Of a stretch of DNA of 64,000 bases, positions 44,204 through 53,226 are shown in pieces. The stretch is from Comamonas testosteroni TK102 (GTDB lineage: Bacteria; Pseudomonadota; Gammaproteobacteria; Burkholderiales; Burkholderiaceae_C): positions 1,364,001 to 1,428,000 of the forward strand of contig NZ_CP006704.1 in the NCBI RefSeq assembly GCF_000739375.1, given 5' to 3'. The translations under genes and the position numbers were made by a program. Position 1 is the stretch's first letter, and each line of letters opens with the position of its first letter. The notes under the pieces were generated by a model. It had not been told where the DNA came from. It searched no databases and worked only from the letters and a program-made list of their open reading frames with translations.

Positions 44204-44280
44204 GACTTACGCAAGCAAGAAGGCCGCAACGGCCTGCCTCCTGAGGCAGCCGTCATGCCTGAACCCGTTTTGCGTAAGTC
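44204..44280. repeat. cloverleaf-like palindromic element
   Basis: Outer arms GACTTACGCAA and TTGCGTAAGTC (44204-44214, 44270-44280) enclose two perfect small hairpins, GGCCG-CAA-CGGCC (44222-44234) and TGCCTC-CT-GAGGCA (44235-44248). It lies between the divergent RidA and comEC genes. No other copy was seen in this window. Confidence 0.6.
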
Positions 44281-44397
44281 GTGGAATTGATAGCTGCTCG
44301 CGCAACGAGAGTCGGCATCCGCTGCGATTTTGGGGCCGCAAGCAGGGCAGGGATAGCCGCAATGCTGGGGGCAGGCCCTCGCTCCTAGCATGGCAGC

Positions 44398-46887
44398 ATG
44401 TCGCACCAGCAGACTTCCGCCTCTCCGCATCGCCGCCTGTCCTGGCTGGCGCCGCTGTGGGGCTGTGTGCTGGGCGCTGCCTGGCAGGTGACCCAGGCCG
44501 GACTCTGGCATCTGGCGCTCTATCAGTTGTTACTGGCCCTAGGATTGCTGACGCTGCTGCTGGCTTGCAGATGGCGCGGCCGGCCGAGACTGGGCTGGTG
44601 GCTGCTGCTGACGGGCGCGGCCTGCTGTGTGGCGGGGCTGACGGGCTGGCGCGCCCATGCCTATCTGCAGCAGACCCTGCCCCCGGCGCTGGAGGCCGTG
44701 GATTTGCAGGTGGAGGGCCACATTGCCTCGATGCTGCAGAACCAGGCCAACGGCCAGCGCTGGCGCTTTGTGGTGGAGCACGCGGATGCCGGCGTGCCGC
44801 AAGTGCTGGAGCTGTCCTGGTACGGCCCGTTCGGGCAACTGGCGGATGCCGGCCAGGCTCTGGTTCCTGCCTGGGCCCAGGGCGTGGCGCTGAGCCCCGG
44901 TCAGCGCTGGCGTCTGACGGTGCGCATCAAGCGCCCGCATGGCTCGCGCAATCCGCATGGCTTTGACTATGAGCTGCTGGCCTGGGAGCAGGGCGTGCAG
45001 GCCACGGGCTATGTGCGCGACAAGCCCGCGCCCGAGCTGCTGGCCGTGACTGCCCGGCATCCCTTGCAGCGCTGGCGGCAGTGGCTGCGCGATCGCATCC
45101 AGGACGAGATGGGGCGACTGCAGCGCTGGCTGCCCGGCGGCGATGCGGCGCGTGCCCAGGCAGCGCTGGGCGTGGTGGCAGCGCTGGCCGTGGGCGATCA
45201 GCAGGCGATAGAGCGCAAGGACTGGACGCTGTTTCGCCAGACGGGCGTGGCGCATCTGATGAGCATCTCGGGCCTGCACATCACGATGTTTGCCTGGCTG
45301 GCCGCCTTGCTGGTGGGCCGCTTGTGGAGGCTCAGTGCCGGCGCCTGCCGCTGGGTGCCGGCTCCGCGTGCGGCCCTGGCCGTGGGCGTGATGCTGGCGG
45401 CCGCCTATGCCTTGTTCAGCGGCTGGGGGCTGCCCGCGCAGCGCACGATCTGCATGCTGGCCGTGGTGGCGCTGCTGCAATGGCTGGGCGTGCGCTGGCC
45501 CTGGGCCTGTGTCTGGCTGCTGGCGCTGGCGGTGATTGTCGTGGCCGACCCGTGGGCGCTGTGGCAGGCCGGGTTCTGGCTCAGTTTCATCGCGGTCGGG
45601 GTATTGCTGGCTTCGGGCTCGGGCGCTGCGGATGCGAAGGGACAAAGCGCTGTGCGCCGCTGGATGGCCAAGCTGCATGCCCTGTGGCGTGAGCAATGGC
45701 TGATCTCCCTGGCCCTGGCACCTCTGGGGCTGCTGCTGTTCGGTCAGGTGTCCGTCGTGGGACTGCTGGCCAATCTGCTGGCCATTCCCTGGGTGACCCT
45801 GGTGGTCACGCCGCTGGCCTTGCTCGCGGCTGCGCTGCCCATGGCGGCAAGCGCTGCCGCTGTCGCCATGCTGCCCTTGATGGGTCTGTTGCAGTGGCTG
45901 GCTGCGCTGCCCTGGGCGGTGTGGGTTCTGCCGCAGCCCGCCTGGTGGGCCAGCGTGCTGGCGATAGCTGCCGGACTGCTGGTGATCGCGCCCTTGCCGG
46001 GGCGGTTGCGGCTGGTGGCCGCGCTGTTCGCGCTGCCTGCCTTGTTCTGGCCTCAGGCACGGCCGCGTGTCGGCGAGTTCGAGCTGCTGGCGGCGGATAT
46101 CGGTCAGGGAAACGCCGTCATCATCAGCACTGCCAGCCATCGTCTGCTCTATGACGCAGGGCCGCAGTACGGCCGCCACAGCGATGCCGGTGAGCGTGTG
46201 CTCTTGCCCTTGCTGGCCGCGCAGGGCATGCAGCTCGATGCCATGATGCTCAGTCACAGCGATATGGATCACACCGGCGGAGCCCTGGCCGTGAAGGCGG
46301 CTCAGCCCGGTGCCAGAGTCTGGGGTTCGGACTCGGTGATCCAGGCACCGCAACTGGCGGGCCTGGCTCCGGTGCAGCGCTGTACCCAGGGGCAGCACTG
46401 GCAATGGGATGGCGTGACGTTCGAAGTGCTGCACCCGCCAGCAGGAGAGGCCTGGCTCAATGGCCGCAAGGCCAGGCCCAATTTCGGCAGTTGCGTGCTG
46501 CGCCTGCGCTCGGCCAGCGGCCAGGTGGCCCTGCTGGCCGGAGACATCGAGGCTGCACAGGAGCAGCAGTTGCTGCAGACCCATCTGGACGAGCCCGTGG
46601 AATGGCTGCTGGTGCCGCACCATGGCAGCAAGACCTCGTCGACCGAGCCCTGGGTCGGCACGCTGCGCCCGCGCTGGGCGGTGGTCCAGGCGGGCTATCT
46701 GAATCGCTTCGGGCACCCGGTGGCGGCCGTGGTGCAGCGCTATCGGTCGGTGGGCAGCCAGCTGGTGGCACAGGATCGCTGCGGTGCGGCCTACTGGAGC
46801 TCTGCCAAGCCGGAAAAACTGGAATGCGAGCGCCTGATTCGGGCGCATTATTGGGATGTTCATGCGGTTTCGACGGGCCCGCCCTGA
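44398..46887 (+). CDS. comEC: DNA internalization competence protein ComEC/Rec2
   Basis: An 829-aa inner-membrane channel for natural transformation. It has an N-terminal membrane part, an OB-like DUF4131 region (about residues 100-210), the competence domain (GVAHLMSISGLHITMFAWL, then many helices) and a C-terminal metallo-beta-lactamase domain (ADIGQGNAVI at about 566, HSDMDHTGG at about 620, LLAGDIEAAQEQQLL, VPHHGSKTSS). The zinc-type motif HxDxDH is intact, so the domain may act as a nuclease. Length is typical for proteobacteria. The start at 44398 has no strong ribosome site. No other competence genes lie nearby. Confidence 0.92.
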   Translation: MSHQQTSASPHRRLSWLAPLWGCVLGAAWQVTQAGLWHLALYQLLLALGLLTLLLACRWRGRPRLGWWLLLTGAACCVAGLTGWRAHAYLQQTLPPALEAVDLQVEGHIASMLQNQANGQRWRFVVEHADAGVPQVLELSWYGPFGQLADAGQALVPAWAQGVALSPGQRWRLTVRIKRPHGSRNPHGFDYELLAWEQGVQATGYVRDKPAPELLAVTARHPLQRWRQWLRDRIQDEMGRLQRWLPGGDAARAQAALGVVAALAVGDQQAIERKDWTLFRQTGVAHLMSISGLHITMFAWLAALLVGRLWRLSAGACRWVPAPRAALAVGVMLAAAYALFSGWGLPAQRTICMLAVVALLQWLGVRWPWACVWLLALAVIVVADPWALWQAGFWLSFIAVGVLLASGSGAADAKGQSAVRRWMAKLHALWREQWLISLALAPLGLLLFGQVSVVGLLANLLAIPWVTLVVTPLALLAAALPMAASAAAVAMLPLMGLLQWLAALPWAVWVLPQPAWWASVLAIAAGLLVIAPLPGRLRLVAALFALPALFWPQARPRVGEFELLAADIGQGNAVIISTASHRLLYDAGPQYGRHSDAGERVLLPLLAAQGMQLDAMMLSHSDMDHTGGALAVKAAQPGARVWGSDSVIQAPQLAGLAPVQRCTQGQHWQWDGVTFEVLHPPAGEAWLNGRKARPNFGSCVLRLRSASGQVALLAGDIEAAQEQQLLQTHLDEPVEWLLVPHHGSKTSSTEPWVGTLRPRWAVVQAGYLNRFGHPVAAVVQRYRSVGSQLVAQDRCGAAYWSSAKPEKLECERLIRAHYWDVHAVSTGPP

Positions 46888-47048
46888 GAAACTGGCATGG
46901 GGCTTGCATTGATGCTGTACCGCCCTTGGGGCGGAGGCTGAGATGCAAGGTTGCGTGCGCGTTGCCAGGCAGCTTGCCTGGCGCGGCGTCGCTAAACTGA
47001 AACCCGTGGTCTGCATGCGCAGGCCATGGCAGAAATAGGGAGGACAGG

Positions 47049-48509
47049 ATGCGCACATTCGATGAGATGTATCTGAACTCGCCCGCCGAAGGTGCAGCGG
47101 TGCGAGACCACTATCGGGACTATGCGCAGTGGCTGGGCAAGCAACCGCAGGACTATCTGCGTGCCCGCAGTGCCGAGGCGGAAATCGTGTTTCGACGCGT
47201 GGGCATCACCTTTGCCGTCTATGGCGACAAGGACGAGAGCGGTGCCGGTACGGAGCGCCTGATTCCGTTCGATCTGATCCCGCGCATCATCCCGGCCCAT
47301 GAGTGGGCCGGCATGCAGGCCGGTCTGGCCCAGCGCGTGAAGGCGCTCAACTGCTTCATCCGCGACGCCTACCATGGCCAGGACATGGTGCGCGCCGGAC
47401 TGATTCCGACGGAGCTGGTGCGCGGCAACAGCCAGTACCGGCCAGAGATGGAAGGCATCCAGGTACCCAACGATGTCTATGCCAATATTGCCGGCATCGA
47501 CATCGTGCGCGCACCCGATGAACAGGGCAACGGCATCTATTACGTGCTGGAAGACAATCTGCGCGTGCCATCGGGCGTTTCCTACATGCTGGAGAACCGC
47601 CGCATGACCATGCGCCTGTTTCCCGAGCTGTTCGGCAAGCACGCCGTGGCGCCCGTGGCCCACTATCCCGACATGCTGCTCGACACCCTGCGTGCCAGCG
47701 CGCCGTCGGGCGTGCTGGAGCCGACGGTGGTGGTGCTGACGCCGGGCATGTACAACAGCGCCTATTTCGAGCATGCCTTCCTGGCCCAGCAGATGGGGGT
47801 GGAGCTGGTCGAAGGGCAGGATCTGGTGGTCGAGAAAGACGTGGTCTATATGCGCACCACCCAGGGCCTGCACCGTGTGGATGTGATCTATCGCCGCGTG
47901 GACGACGATTTTCTCGACCCCGAAGTCTTTCGGCCCACATCGACGCTGGGCTGCAAGGGCCTGATGCGCGCCTACCGCGCTGGCAACGTCAATATCTGCA
48001 ATGCCGTGGGCACGGGCCTGGCCGATGACAAATCGGTGTACCCCTATGTGCCGGAGATGATCCGCTTCTATCTGGGCGAGGAGCCCATTTTGCAGAACGT
48101 CCCGACCTGGCTGTGCCGCAAGGAGGACGACCTCAAATACGTGCTCGACCATCTGCATGAACTGGTGGTCAAGGAGGTGCACGGTGCCGGCGGCTACGGC
48201 ATGCTGATCGGCCCGGCGGCGACCAAGGCCGAGATCGAAGCCTTCCGCCGGATGCTGGTCGGCAATCCATCGGGCTATATCGCGCAGCCCACGCTCTCCC
48301 TGTCCACCTGCCCGACCATGGTGGAAAAAGGCATAGCGCCGCGTCACATCGACCTGCGGCCCTTCGTGCTCACGGGCACCGATGTCAATATGGTGGCCGG
48401 TGGACTGACGCGCGTGGCGCTCAAGCAGGGATCGCTGGTGGTGAATTCATCCCAGGGCGGGGGAACCAAGGACACCTGGGTGCTGGAAGATCAAGAGGGA
48501 GGCCATTGA
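47049..48509 (+). CDS. circularly permuted ATP-grasp protein (DUF404/DUF407)
   Basis: A 486-aa cytoplasmic protein of the permuted ATP-grasp type (DUF404 N-terminal, DUF407 C-terminal). Typical blocks are RRVGITFAVYGDKDESGAGT, ERLIPFDLIPRIIPAHEW, YYVLEDNLRVPSGVSYMLEN, TPGMYNSAYFEHAFLAQ, VKEVHGAGGYGMLIGP and GGLTRVALKQGSLVVNSSQG. Members pair with an alpha-E protein and often a transglutaminase; they are thought to ligate amino acids or modify peptides, but substrate is unknown. Its stop codon overlaps the start of the decayed alpha-E duplicate (TGATG). Confidence 0.92.
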   Translation: MRTFDEMYLNSPAEGAAVRDHYRDYAQWLGKQPQDYLRARSAEAEIVFRRVGITFAVYGDKDESGAGTERLIPFDLIPRIIPAHEWAGMQAGLAQRVKALNCFIRDAYHGQDMVRAGLIPTELVRGNSQYRPEMEGIQVPNDVYANIAGIDIVRAPDEQGNGIYYVLEDNLRVPSGVSYMLENRRMTMRLFPELFGKHAVAPVAHYPDMLLDTLRASAPSGVLEPTVVVLTPGMYNSAYFEHAFLAQQMGVELVEGQDLVVEKDVVYMRTTQGLHRVDVIYRRVDDDFLDPEVFRPTSTLGCKGLMRAYRAGNVNICNAVGTGLADDKSVYPYVPEMIRFYLGEEPILQNVPTWLCRKEDDLKYVLDHLHELVVKEVHGAGGYGMLIGPAATKAEIEAFRRMLVGNPSGYIAQPTLSLSTCPTMVEKGIAPRHIDLRPFVLTGTDVNMVAGGLTRVALKQGSLVVNSSQGGGTKDTWVLEDQEGGH

Positions 48510-48655
48510 TGCTGTCACGTACCGCAGATCATTTGTACTGGATGTCCCGCTGCACCGGGCGGGCAGAAAAAAAGGCTGCAAGCATTTTTTCAACAGAATA
48601 CGGCGTGCGCGTGCAGCGCGTGCGGGGTTCCCTGCCCAAGGAGGGCCTATGCTGA
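48509..48655 (+). pseudogene. decayed duplicate of the alpha-E gene 5' end
   Basis: This 48-codon frame starts MLSRTADHLYWMSRCTGRAE, nearly the same as the start of the intact alpha-E gene at 48649 (MLSRTADHLYWMSRYTERAE), with several synonymous base changes. After residue 20 it leaves the family entirely and runs through an A-rich stretch to a stop that overlaps the intact gene start. Its ATG takes the natural coupled position after the ATP-grasp gene (TGATG). The most likely history is a tandem copy of the gene start followed by loss of the rest. Confidence 0.75.
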
Positions 48656-49605
48656 GCCGCACCGCCGATCATCTTTACTGGATGTCCCGCTACACCGAGC
48701 GGGCAGAGAACACCGCGCGCATGCTCAGCGTTGCCTATGAAACCGCCATGCTGCCGCAGGCCATCCACGATGCCCATCGTGGCTGGCAGAGCGTGCTGTC
48801 CATCAGCGAGCTGATCCCGGCCTTCAAGGCGCAGTTTCCGGTGGTGGATCGTGAATCCGTGCTGCAGTTCATGGTGTCGGACGAGGCCAATCCGTCCTCC
48901 ATCTTTGCCTGCCTCAAGGCGGCGCGCGAGAACGCGCGTGCCGTGCGCGGGGCGCTGACCACGGAATCCTGGGAAACGCAGAACCAGACCTGGCTGGCGC
49001 TGCAGCGCCACTTCGGCAAGGATGCCTGGAAGAAGGATCCGGCGCAGTTCTTCGAATGGGTCAAATACCGCTCGCACCTGTGGCGCGGTGTGTCGCTGGG
49101 CACCATGCTCAAGGACGAGGCGCTGCACTTTGTGCGCCTGGGCACTTTTGTCGAGCGGGCCGACAACACGGCGCGCTTGCTGGATGTGAAGTTCCATTCC
49201 ATAGAGCGCGACTACCACGGCATGCCGCGCGGTCGCGCCCTGATGAACTTCGACTTCTATCACTGGAGCGCCTTGCTGCGCAGCGTCTCGGCCTTCGAGG
49301 TCTACCGCAAGGTCTATCGCGATGTGATCACGCCCGAACGCGTGGCAGAGCTGCTGATGCTGCGCGCCGACATGCCGCGCTCGCTGCTGGCCAGCATGCA
49401 TGAGGTGGTCAAGAACCTGGAGCGGGTGGCCAACGACCATTCGCAGGAAACCACGCGCAAGGCCGGGCGCCTGCTGGCCGATCTGCAGTACGGCCGCATC
49501 GACGAGATCCTGACCACCGGTCTGCACGCCTATCTGACGCAGTTCCTCGACCGCGTCAACGATCTGGGCTCGGGCATCAGCAGGGACTTCCTGATGCCGA
49601 CCTGA
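48649..49605 (+). CDS. alpha-E domain-containing protein (DUF403)
   Basis: A 318-aa all-helical protein of the alpha-E family. The start MLSRTADHLYWMSRYTERAE and later FVERADNTARLLDVKFHSIE, FYHWSALLRSVSAFEVYRK and SLLASMHEVVKNLERVAND are characteristic. It is the usual partner of the ATP-grasp protein encoded upstream. GGAGGG lies just before the ATG at 48649. A decayed copy of its start separates it from the ATP-grasp gene, so coupling between the two may be altered here. Confidence 0.92.
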   Translation: MLSRTADHLYWMSRYTERAENTARMLSVAYETAMLPQAIHDAHRGWQSVLSISELIPAFKAQFPVVDRESVLQFMVSDEANPSSIFACLKAARENARAVRGALTTESWETQNQTWLALQRHFGKDAWKKDPAQFFEWVKYRSHLWRGVSLGTMLKDEALHFVRLGTFVERADNTARLLDVKFHSIERDYHGMPRGRALMNFDFYHWSALLRSVSAFEVYRKVYRDVITPERVAELLMLRADMPRSLLASMHEVVKNLERVANDHSQETTRKAGRLLADLQYGRIDEILTTGLHAYLTQFLDRVNDLGSGISRDFLMPT

Positions 49606-49622
49606 GACAGGCGGCGCTCAAA

Positions 49623-49655
49623 ACAAAAGCGGCCCTGAGGCCGCTTTTGTTTTTC
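49623..49655. terminator. bidirectional terminator between alpha-E and bfr genes
   Basis: ACAAAAGCGGCC pairs with GGCCGCTTTTGT around CTGA (49623-49650) with a following T tract; it serves both convergent genes. Confidence 0.9.
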
Positions 49656-49670
49656 GACGCGAAGCCGGAC

Positions 49671-50147
49671 TTACTCGATCTCGCCCATCAGCGACTGCAG
49701 ATAGTTCTGCGTGCCGACCTTGTCGATCAGGTCGAGCTGGGTTTCGAGGAAGTCGATGTGCTCTTCGGTGTCGTCCAGGATCTTCTGCAGCAGATCGCGC
49801 GACACATAGTCGCGCACGGATTCGCAGTGCGCGATGCCGTCCTTGATGGTCTGCTGCGCGGCTTGCTCCAGGCGCAGGTCGCAGGCCAGGGCTTCCGGCA
49901 CGTCCTCGCCGATCTGCAGCTTGCCCAGATCCTGCAGATTGGGCAGGCCGTCGAGCATGAAGATGCGGTCCATCAGCGCGTCGGCATGCTTCATCTCGCC
50001 GATGGATTCCTCGTATTCCTTCTTGGCCAGCTTGTCGAAGCCCCAGTGCTTGTACATGCGGTAATGCACAAAGTACTGGTTGATGGCGGTCAGTTCGTTC
50101 TTGAGCTGGGCTTGCAGCCAGGAAATGACTTGTGCATCACCTTTCAT
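49671..50147 (-). CDS. bfr: bacterioferritin
   Basis: A 158-aa iron-storage protein that forms 24-mer shells. Ferroxidase ligands are seen at Glu18 ([10 protein letters not shown]), Glu51 and His54 (GEMKHAD), and Glu127 region ([11 protein letters not shown]); the heme ligand Met52 is present, so this is a true heme-binding bacterioferritin. The start at 50147 ([12 protein letters not shown]) matches the family, with GGAGTCC upstream. It is divergent from ahpC and transcribed alone; both genes relate to iron and oxidative stress. Confidence 0.95.
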   Translation of the reverse strand: MKGDAQVISWLQAQLKNELTAINQYFVHYRMYKHWGFDKLAKKEYEESIGEMKHADALMDRIFMLDGLPNLQDLGKLQIGEDVPEALACDLRLEQAAQQTIKDGIAHCESVRDYVSRDLLQKILDDTEEHIDFLETQLDLIDKVGTQNYLQSLMGEIE

Positions 50148-50527
50148 GGGGGACTCCTTCTCGGGCAGTTGTTGTTCGCGTCGATTGTCCATGCTTTATG
50201 AGGCAAATCAAACAAAGCCCATGCCCGCTCGAATTGGCTGCATCTGATGCGCGTTCTCGTTTAGCTTTGGGGTTCGCTTCCCAGCTTTGACGCAGTGATG
50301 ACAACAAAAGCTATGAGCGCGATTGAAGGACTATTGGCTGGAACTGCCTGGTTTCGGCCCACAATAGAAAGCCGAGCTGCACAGCGGTGCGGCTTGACTT
50401 CAGAAGCCGGGACTCTGGTCTGATAGTTTTTGTAAATCAATTTAATGAAATCAATCGATTGGTTTTATTAAGCGGGCCGCTCTAAACTTCATCCTGTCTT
50501 CAAACACCAACCACAAGGAAACAGCAA
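50148..50527. other. divergent intergenic region, bfr / ahpC
   Basis: These 380 bases include an AT-rich stretch (50420-50475) before ahpC. It has AAATCAAT twice, 14 bp apart (50434 and 50448), and the palindrome CAATCGATTG at 50452-50461. These are candidate sites for a peroxide or iron regulator (OxyR is the usual ahpC regulator), but the match to the OxyR consensus is not clear. The 50 bases before the ahpC ATG form its leader with AAGGAAAC as ribosome site. Confidence 0.45.
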
Positions 50528-51103
50528 ATGTCTCTGATCAACACTCAAGTTCAACCTTTCAAGACCGAAGCCTATGTGAACCGCAACGGCAAGGGTGAAT
50601 TCATCACCGTGACTGAAGAGAGCCTGAAGGGCAAGTGGTCTGTGGTGATCTTCATGCCCGCCGCCTTCACCTTCAACTGCCCCACCGAAATCGAAGACGC
50701 AGCCAACAACTACGCCGAGTTCCAGAAGGCCGGTGCCGAGGTCTACATCGTGACCACCGACACCCACTTCTCGCACAAGGTGTGGCACGAAACTTCCGAC
50801 GCAGTGGGCAAGGCCAAGTTCCCCCTGGTCGGCGACCCCACACACCAGCTGACCAACGCTTTCGGCGTGCACATCCCCGAAGAAGGCCTGGCTCTGCGCG
50901 GCACCTTCGTGATCAACCCCGAAGGCGTGATCAAGACCATGGAAGTGCATTCCAACGAAATCGCTCGTGACGTGTCTGAAACCCTGCGCAAGCTCAAGGC
51001 TGCCCAGTTCACCGCTGCCAACCCTGGCCAGGTGTGCCCCGCCAAGTGGAAGGAAGGCGCCAGCACGATCACTCCTTCGCTGGATCTGGTCGGCAAGATC
51101 TAA
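50528..51103 (+). CDS. ahpC: alkyl hydroperoxide reductase subunit C (peroxiredoxin)
   Basis: A 191-aa typical 2-Cys peroxiredoxin that reduces organic peroxides and low hydrogen peroxide. The peroxidatic Cys51 lies in AAFTFNCPTEIED and the resolving Cys170 in GQVCPAKW; E. coli AhpC has the same arrangement (Cys47/Cys166). The start at 50528 follows AAGGAAA. The reductase gene ahpF lies 175 bases downstream, with a terminator-like hairpin between them, so ahpC is probably made in excess over ahpF. Codon usage is strongly biased (few rare codons), as expected for an abundant protein. Confidence 0.96.
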   Translation: MSLINTQVQPFKTEAYVNRNGKGEFITVTEESLKGKWSVVIFMPAAFTFNCPTEIEDAANNYAEFQKAGAEVYIVTTDTHFSHKVWHETSDAVGKAKFPLVGDPTHQLTNAFGVHIPEEGLALRGTFVINPEGVIKTMEVHSNEIARDVSETLRKLKAAQFTAANPGQVCPAKWKEGASTITPSLDLVGKI

Positions 51104-51140
51104 GCCTGATATCTATCGGCTGAGCGTGCAAGCGCTCTGA

Positions 51141-51189
51141 AAGCCGGACGACGTTCAGGCGAGTACTGCCCGTCCGTCCGGCTTTTTTT
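51141..51189 (+). terminator. terminator-like hairpin between ahpC and ahpF
   Basis: AGCCGGACG (51142-51150) pairs with CGTCCGGCT (51175-51183) across a 24-base loop and is followed by T7. Partial readthrough would reduce ahpF relative to ahpC. Confidence 0.8.
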
Positions 51190-51278
51190 CGCCCAGTTTT
51201 TGCTTTCATGGGCGGGCAAAGGCCTCAAAAGCACTTTGCTGCATTGCATCAACAACTCTAAATTCAAAGGAATCCACC

Positions 51279-52835
51279 ATGCTTGACGATCAACTCAAAG
51301 CCCAACTCGCCGCCTACCTGGAACGCGTGCAGCAGCCGTTTGAGCTGGTGGCTTCTCTGGATGACAGCGAGACCAGTGCACAGATGCACGATCTGCTGAA
51401 AACCATCCAGTCCCTGCGCAGCGACAAGATTTCCCTGCGCACCGACGGCAGCGATGCCCGCAAGCCTTCGTTCACGCTGCAGCGCCAGGGCACAGCCACC
51501 CAGCTGCGCTTTGCCGGTCTGCCTCTGGGCCATGAATTCACCTCGCTGGTGCTGGCCCTGCTGTGGACGGGCGGCCATCCTCCCAAGGTGGAGCAGGACG
51601 TGATCGACCAGATCAAGGCGCTCGATGGCGACTTCAACTTCGAGGTCTACATGAGCCTGAGCTGCCACAACTGCCCCGATGTGGTTCAGGCACTGTCGCT
51701 GATGGCGATTCTCAACCCCAGGGTCAAGACCACGGTGATCGAAGGCGGCGCCTTCCAGAAGGAAGTGACCGAGCGCGAAATCATGGCCGTGCCCATGGTG
51801 TTCATGAATGGCAGCGTGTTCGGCTCCGGGCGCATGAGCATCGAGGAAATCGTGGCCAAGCTGGACACCGGTGCCGCCTCGCGTGACGCCGCCAAGCTGT
51901 CGGCCAAGGAAGCCTTCGACGTGCTGATCATCGGCGGCGGCCCTGCCGGCGCGGCAGCCGCTGTGTACGCCGCTCGCAAGGGCATTCGTACCGGCGTGGC
52001 TGCCGAGCGCTTCGGCGGTCAGGTCAACGACACGCTGGCGATCGAGAACTACATCTCCGTGCTGGAAACCGACGGCCCCAAGTTCGCTGCGGCCCTGGAA
52101 GCCCACACCCGCGCCTATGACGTGGACATCATGAACCTGCAGCGCGCCGAGAAGCTGATTCCCGCAGCGCAGCCCGGCGGTCTGGTGGAGGTGCAACTGG
52201 CCAATGGCGGCTCGCTCAAGGCCAAGACCGTGATCCTGTCCACCGGTGCGCGCTGGCGCAATGTGAACGTGCCAGGCGAAGCCGAGTACAAGAACAAGGG
52301 CGTGGCCTACTGCCCGCACTGCGACGGTCCGCTGTTCAAGGGCAAGCGCGTGTCGGTGATCGGCGGCGGCAACTCCGGCATTGAAGCTGCGATTGACCTG
52401 GCGGGTCTGGTGGCTCATGTGACGGTGGTGGAGTTCGCCGATCAGCTCAAGGCCGATGCCGTGCTGGTCAAGAAGCTGCACAGCCTGCCCAATGTGACCG
52501 TCATCACCAATGCGCAGACCACCGAGATCACCGGTGCCAACGGCAAGGTCAACGGCTTGAGCTACAAGGACAGGGCAACGGGCACCGAGCACCATGTGGA
52601 GCTCGAGGGCGTGTTTGTGCAGATCGGCCTGGTGCCGAACACCGAATGGCTCAAGGGCTCGGTGGAGCTGAGCAAGTTTGGCGAAATCATTGTGGATGCC
52701 AAGGGGCAGACCAATCTGCCAGGGGTGTTCGCCGCCGGTGACTGCACCACGGTGCCTTACAAGCAGATCGTGATCGCCGCCGGTGCTGGCGCTACCGCAG
52801 CACTGTCGGCCTTTGATCATCTGATCCGTCACTGA
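51279..52835 (+). CDS. ahpF: alkyl hydroperoxide reductase subunit F
   Basis: A 518-aa flavoprotein disulfide reductase that recycles AhpC. The N-terminal two-fold thioredoxin domain carries Cys129/Cys132 (SCHNCPDVV). A FAD site follows ([15 protein letters not shown]), then the thioredoxin-reductase-like redox centre Cys345/Cys348 ([10 protein letters not shown]), the NAD(P)H site ([19 protein letters not shown]) and the FAD end motif ([16 protein letters not shown]). Length matches E. coli AhpF (521 aa). The start at 51279 follows AAAGGA. Confidence 0.96.
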   Translation: MLDDQLKAQLAAYLERVQQPFELVASLDDSETSAQMHDLLKTIQSLRSDKISLRTDGSDARKPSFTLQRQGTATQLRFAGLPLGHEFTSLVLALLWTGGHPPKVEQDVIDQIKALDGDFNFEVYMSLSCHNCPDVVQALSLMAILNPRVKTTVIEGGAFQKEVTEREIMAVPMVFMNGSVFGSGRMSIEEIVAKLDTGAASRDAAKLSAKEAFDVLIIGGGPAGAAAAVYAARKGIRTGVAAERFGGQVNDTLAIENYISVLETDGPKFAAALEAHTRAYDVDIMNLQRAEKLIPAAQPGGLVEVQLANGGSLKAKTVILSTGARWRNVNVPGEAEYKNKGVAYCPHCDGPLFKGKRVSVIGGGNSGIEAAIDLAGLVAHVTVVEFADQLKADAVLVKKLHSLPNVTVITNAQTTEITGANGKVNGLSYKDRATGTEHHVELEGVFVQIGLVPNTEWLKGSVELSKFGEIIVDAKGQTNLPGVFAAGDCTTVPYKQIVIAAGAGATAALSAFDHLIRH

Positions 52836-52876
52836 ACTGTCTTCAACGCCTGCGGGGCAAGCGTTGGCAGCTATTG

Positions 52877-52910
52877 AAAAGGACTGCTTCGGCAGTCCTT
52901 TTCTGCTTTT
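52877..52910 (+). terminator. intrinsic terminator after ahpF
   Basis: AAAAGGACTGC and GCAGTCCTTTT (52877-52902) enclose a stable TTCG tetraloop; more T residues follow. Confidence 0.92.
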
Positions 52911-53073
52911 GAATGGCCGCGAAGAGGGTGACATTGCCGCCTGGGTCGTCACTTGAACGTTGGCGTTCAACACACCGGATTGGGGACATCGCAGCCCTGA
53001 AATCAGGCAGCGATGCAAGCTGCAGCCTTACGTCAGGACGCAATTCCCGGTTTGTAACGAAGTTATTTGCGGT

Positions 53074-53092
53074 TGAGAATTATTCGCATATA
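53074..53092 (+). promoter_or_regulatory. Fur-box-like site before the heme-uptake operon
   Basis: TGAGAATTATTCGCATATA resembles Fur boxes of betaproteobacteria (TGAGAATTATTCTCA type). It lies 135 bases before the receptor ATG. It suggests iron-repressed expression of the operon. Confidence 0.6.
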
Positions 53093-53226
53093 CTGAGCGC
53101 CATTCAGCCAGCCAATGCCGTGCCAGCTACAGGCCGCGAAGCCTCTGACGTTTCGACCTGTGGCCATTGACGTACCTATCAGAAGCCAGCTCTTTTCCAT
53201 TTCTATGAATAAAGAGGGTTTCTGGT

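Larger units (their letters stand above)
52836..53226. other. intergenic region, ahpF / heme receptor
   Basis: These 391 bases contain the ahpF terminator, the palindrome TTGAACG-TTGG-CGTTCAA at 52953-52970 and the Fur-like site at 53074-53092. A leader of about 130 bases lies between the Fur-like site and the receptor ATG. No gene is seen. Confidence 0.5.

Noticed and set aside
44204..44280. Integron attC site suspected from the folded palindrome
   Set aside because: The required GTTRRRY and RYYYAAC core sites are absent and there is no integrase or cassette structure nearby.
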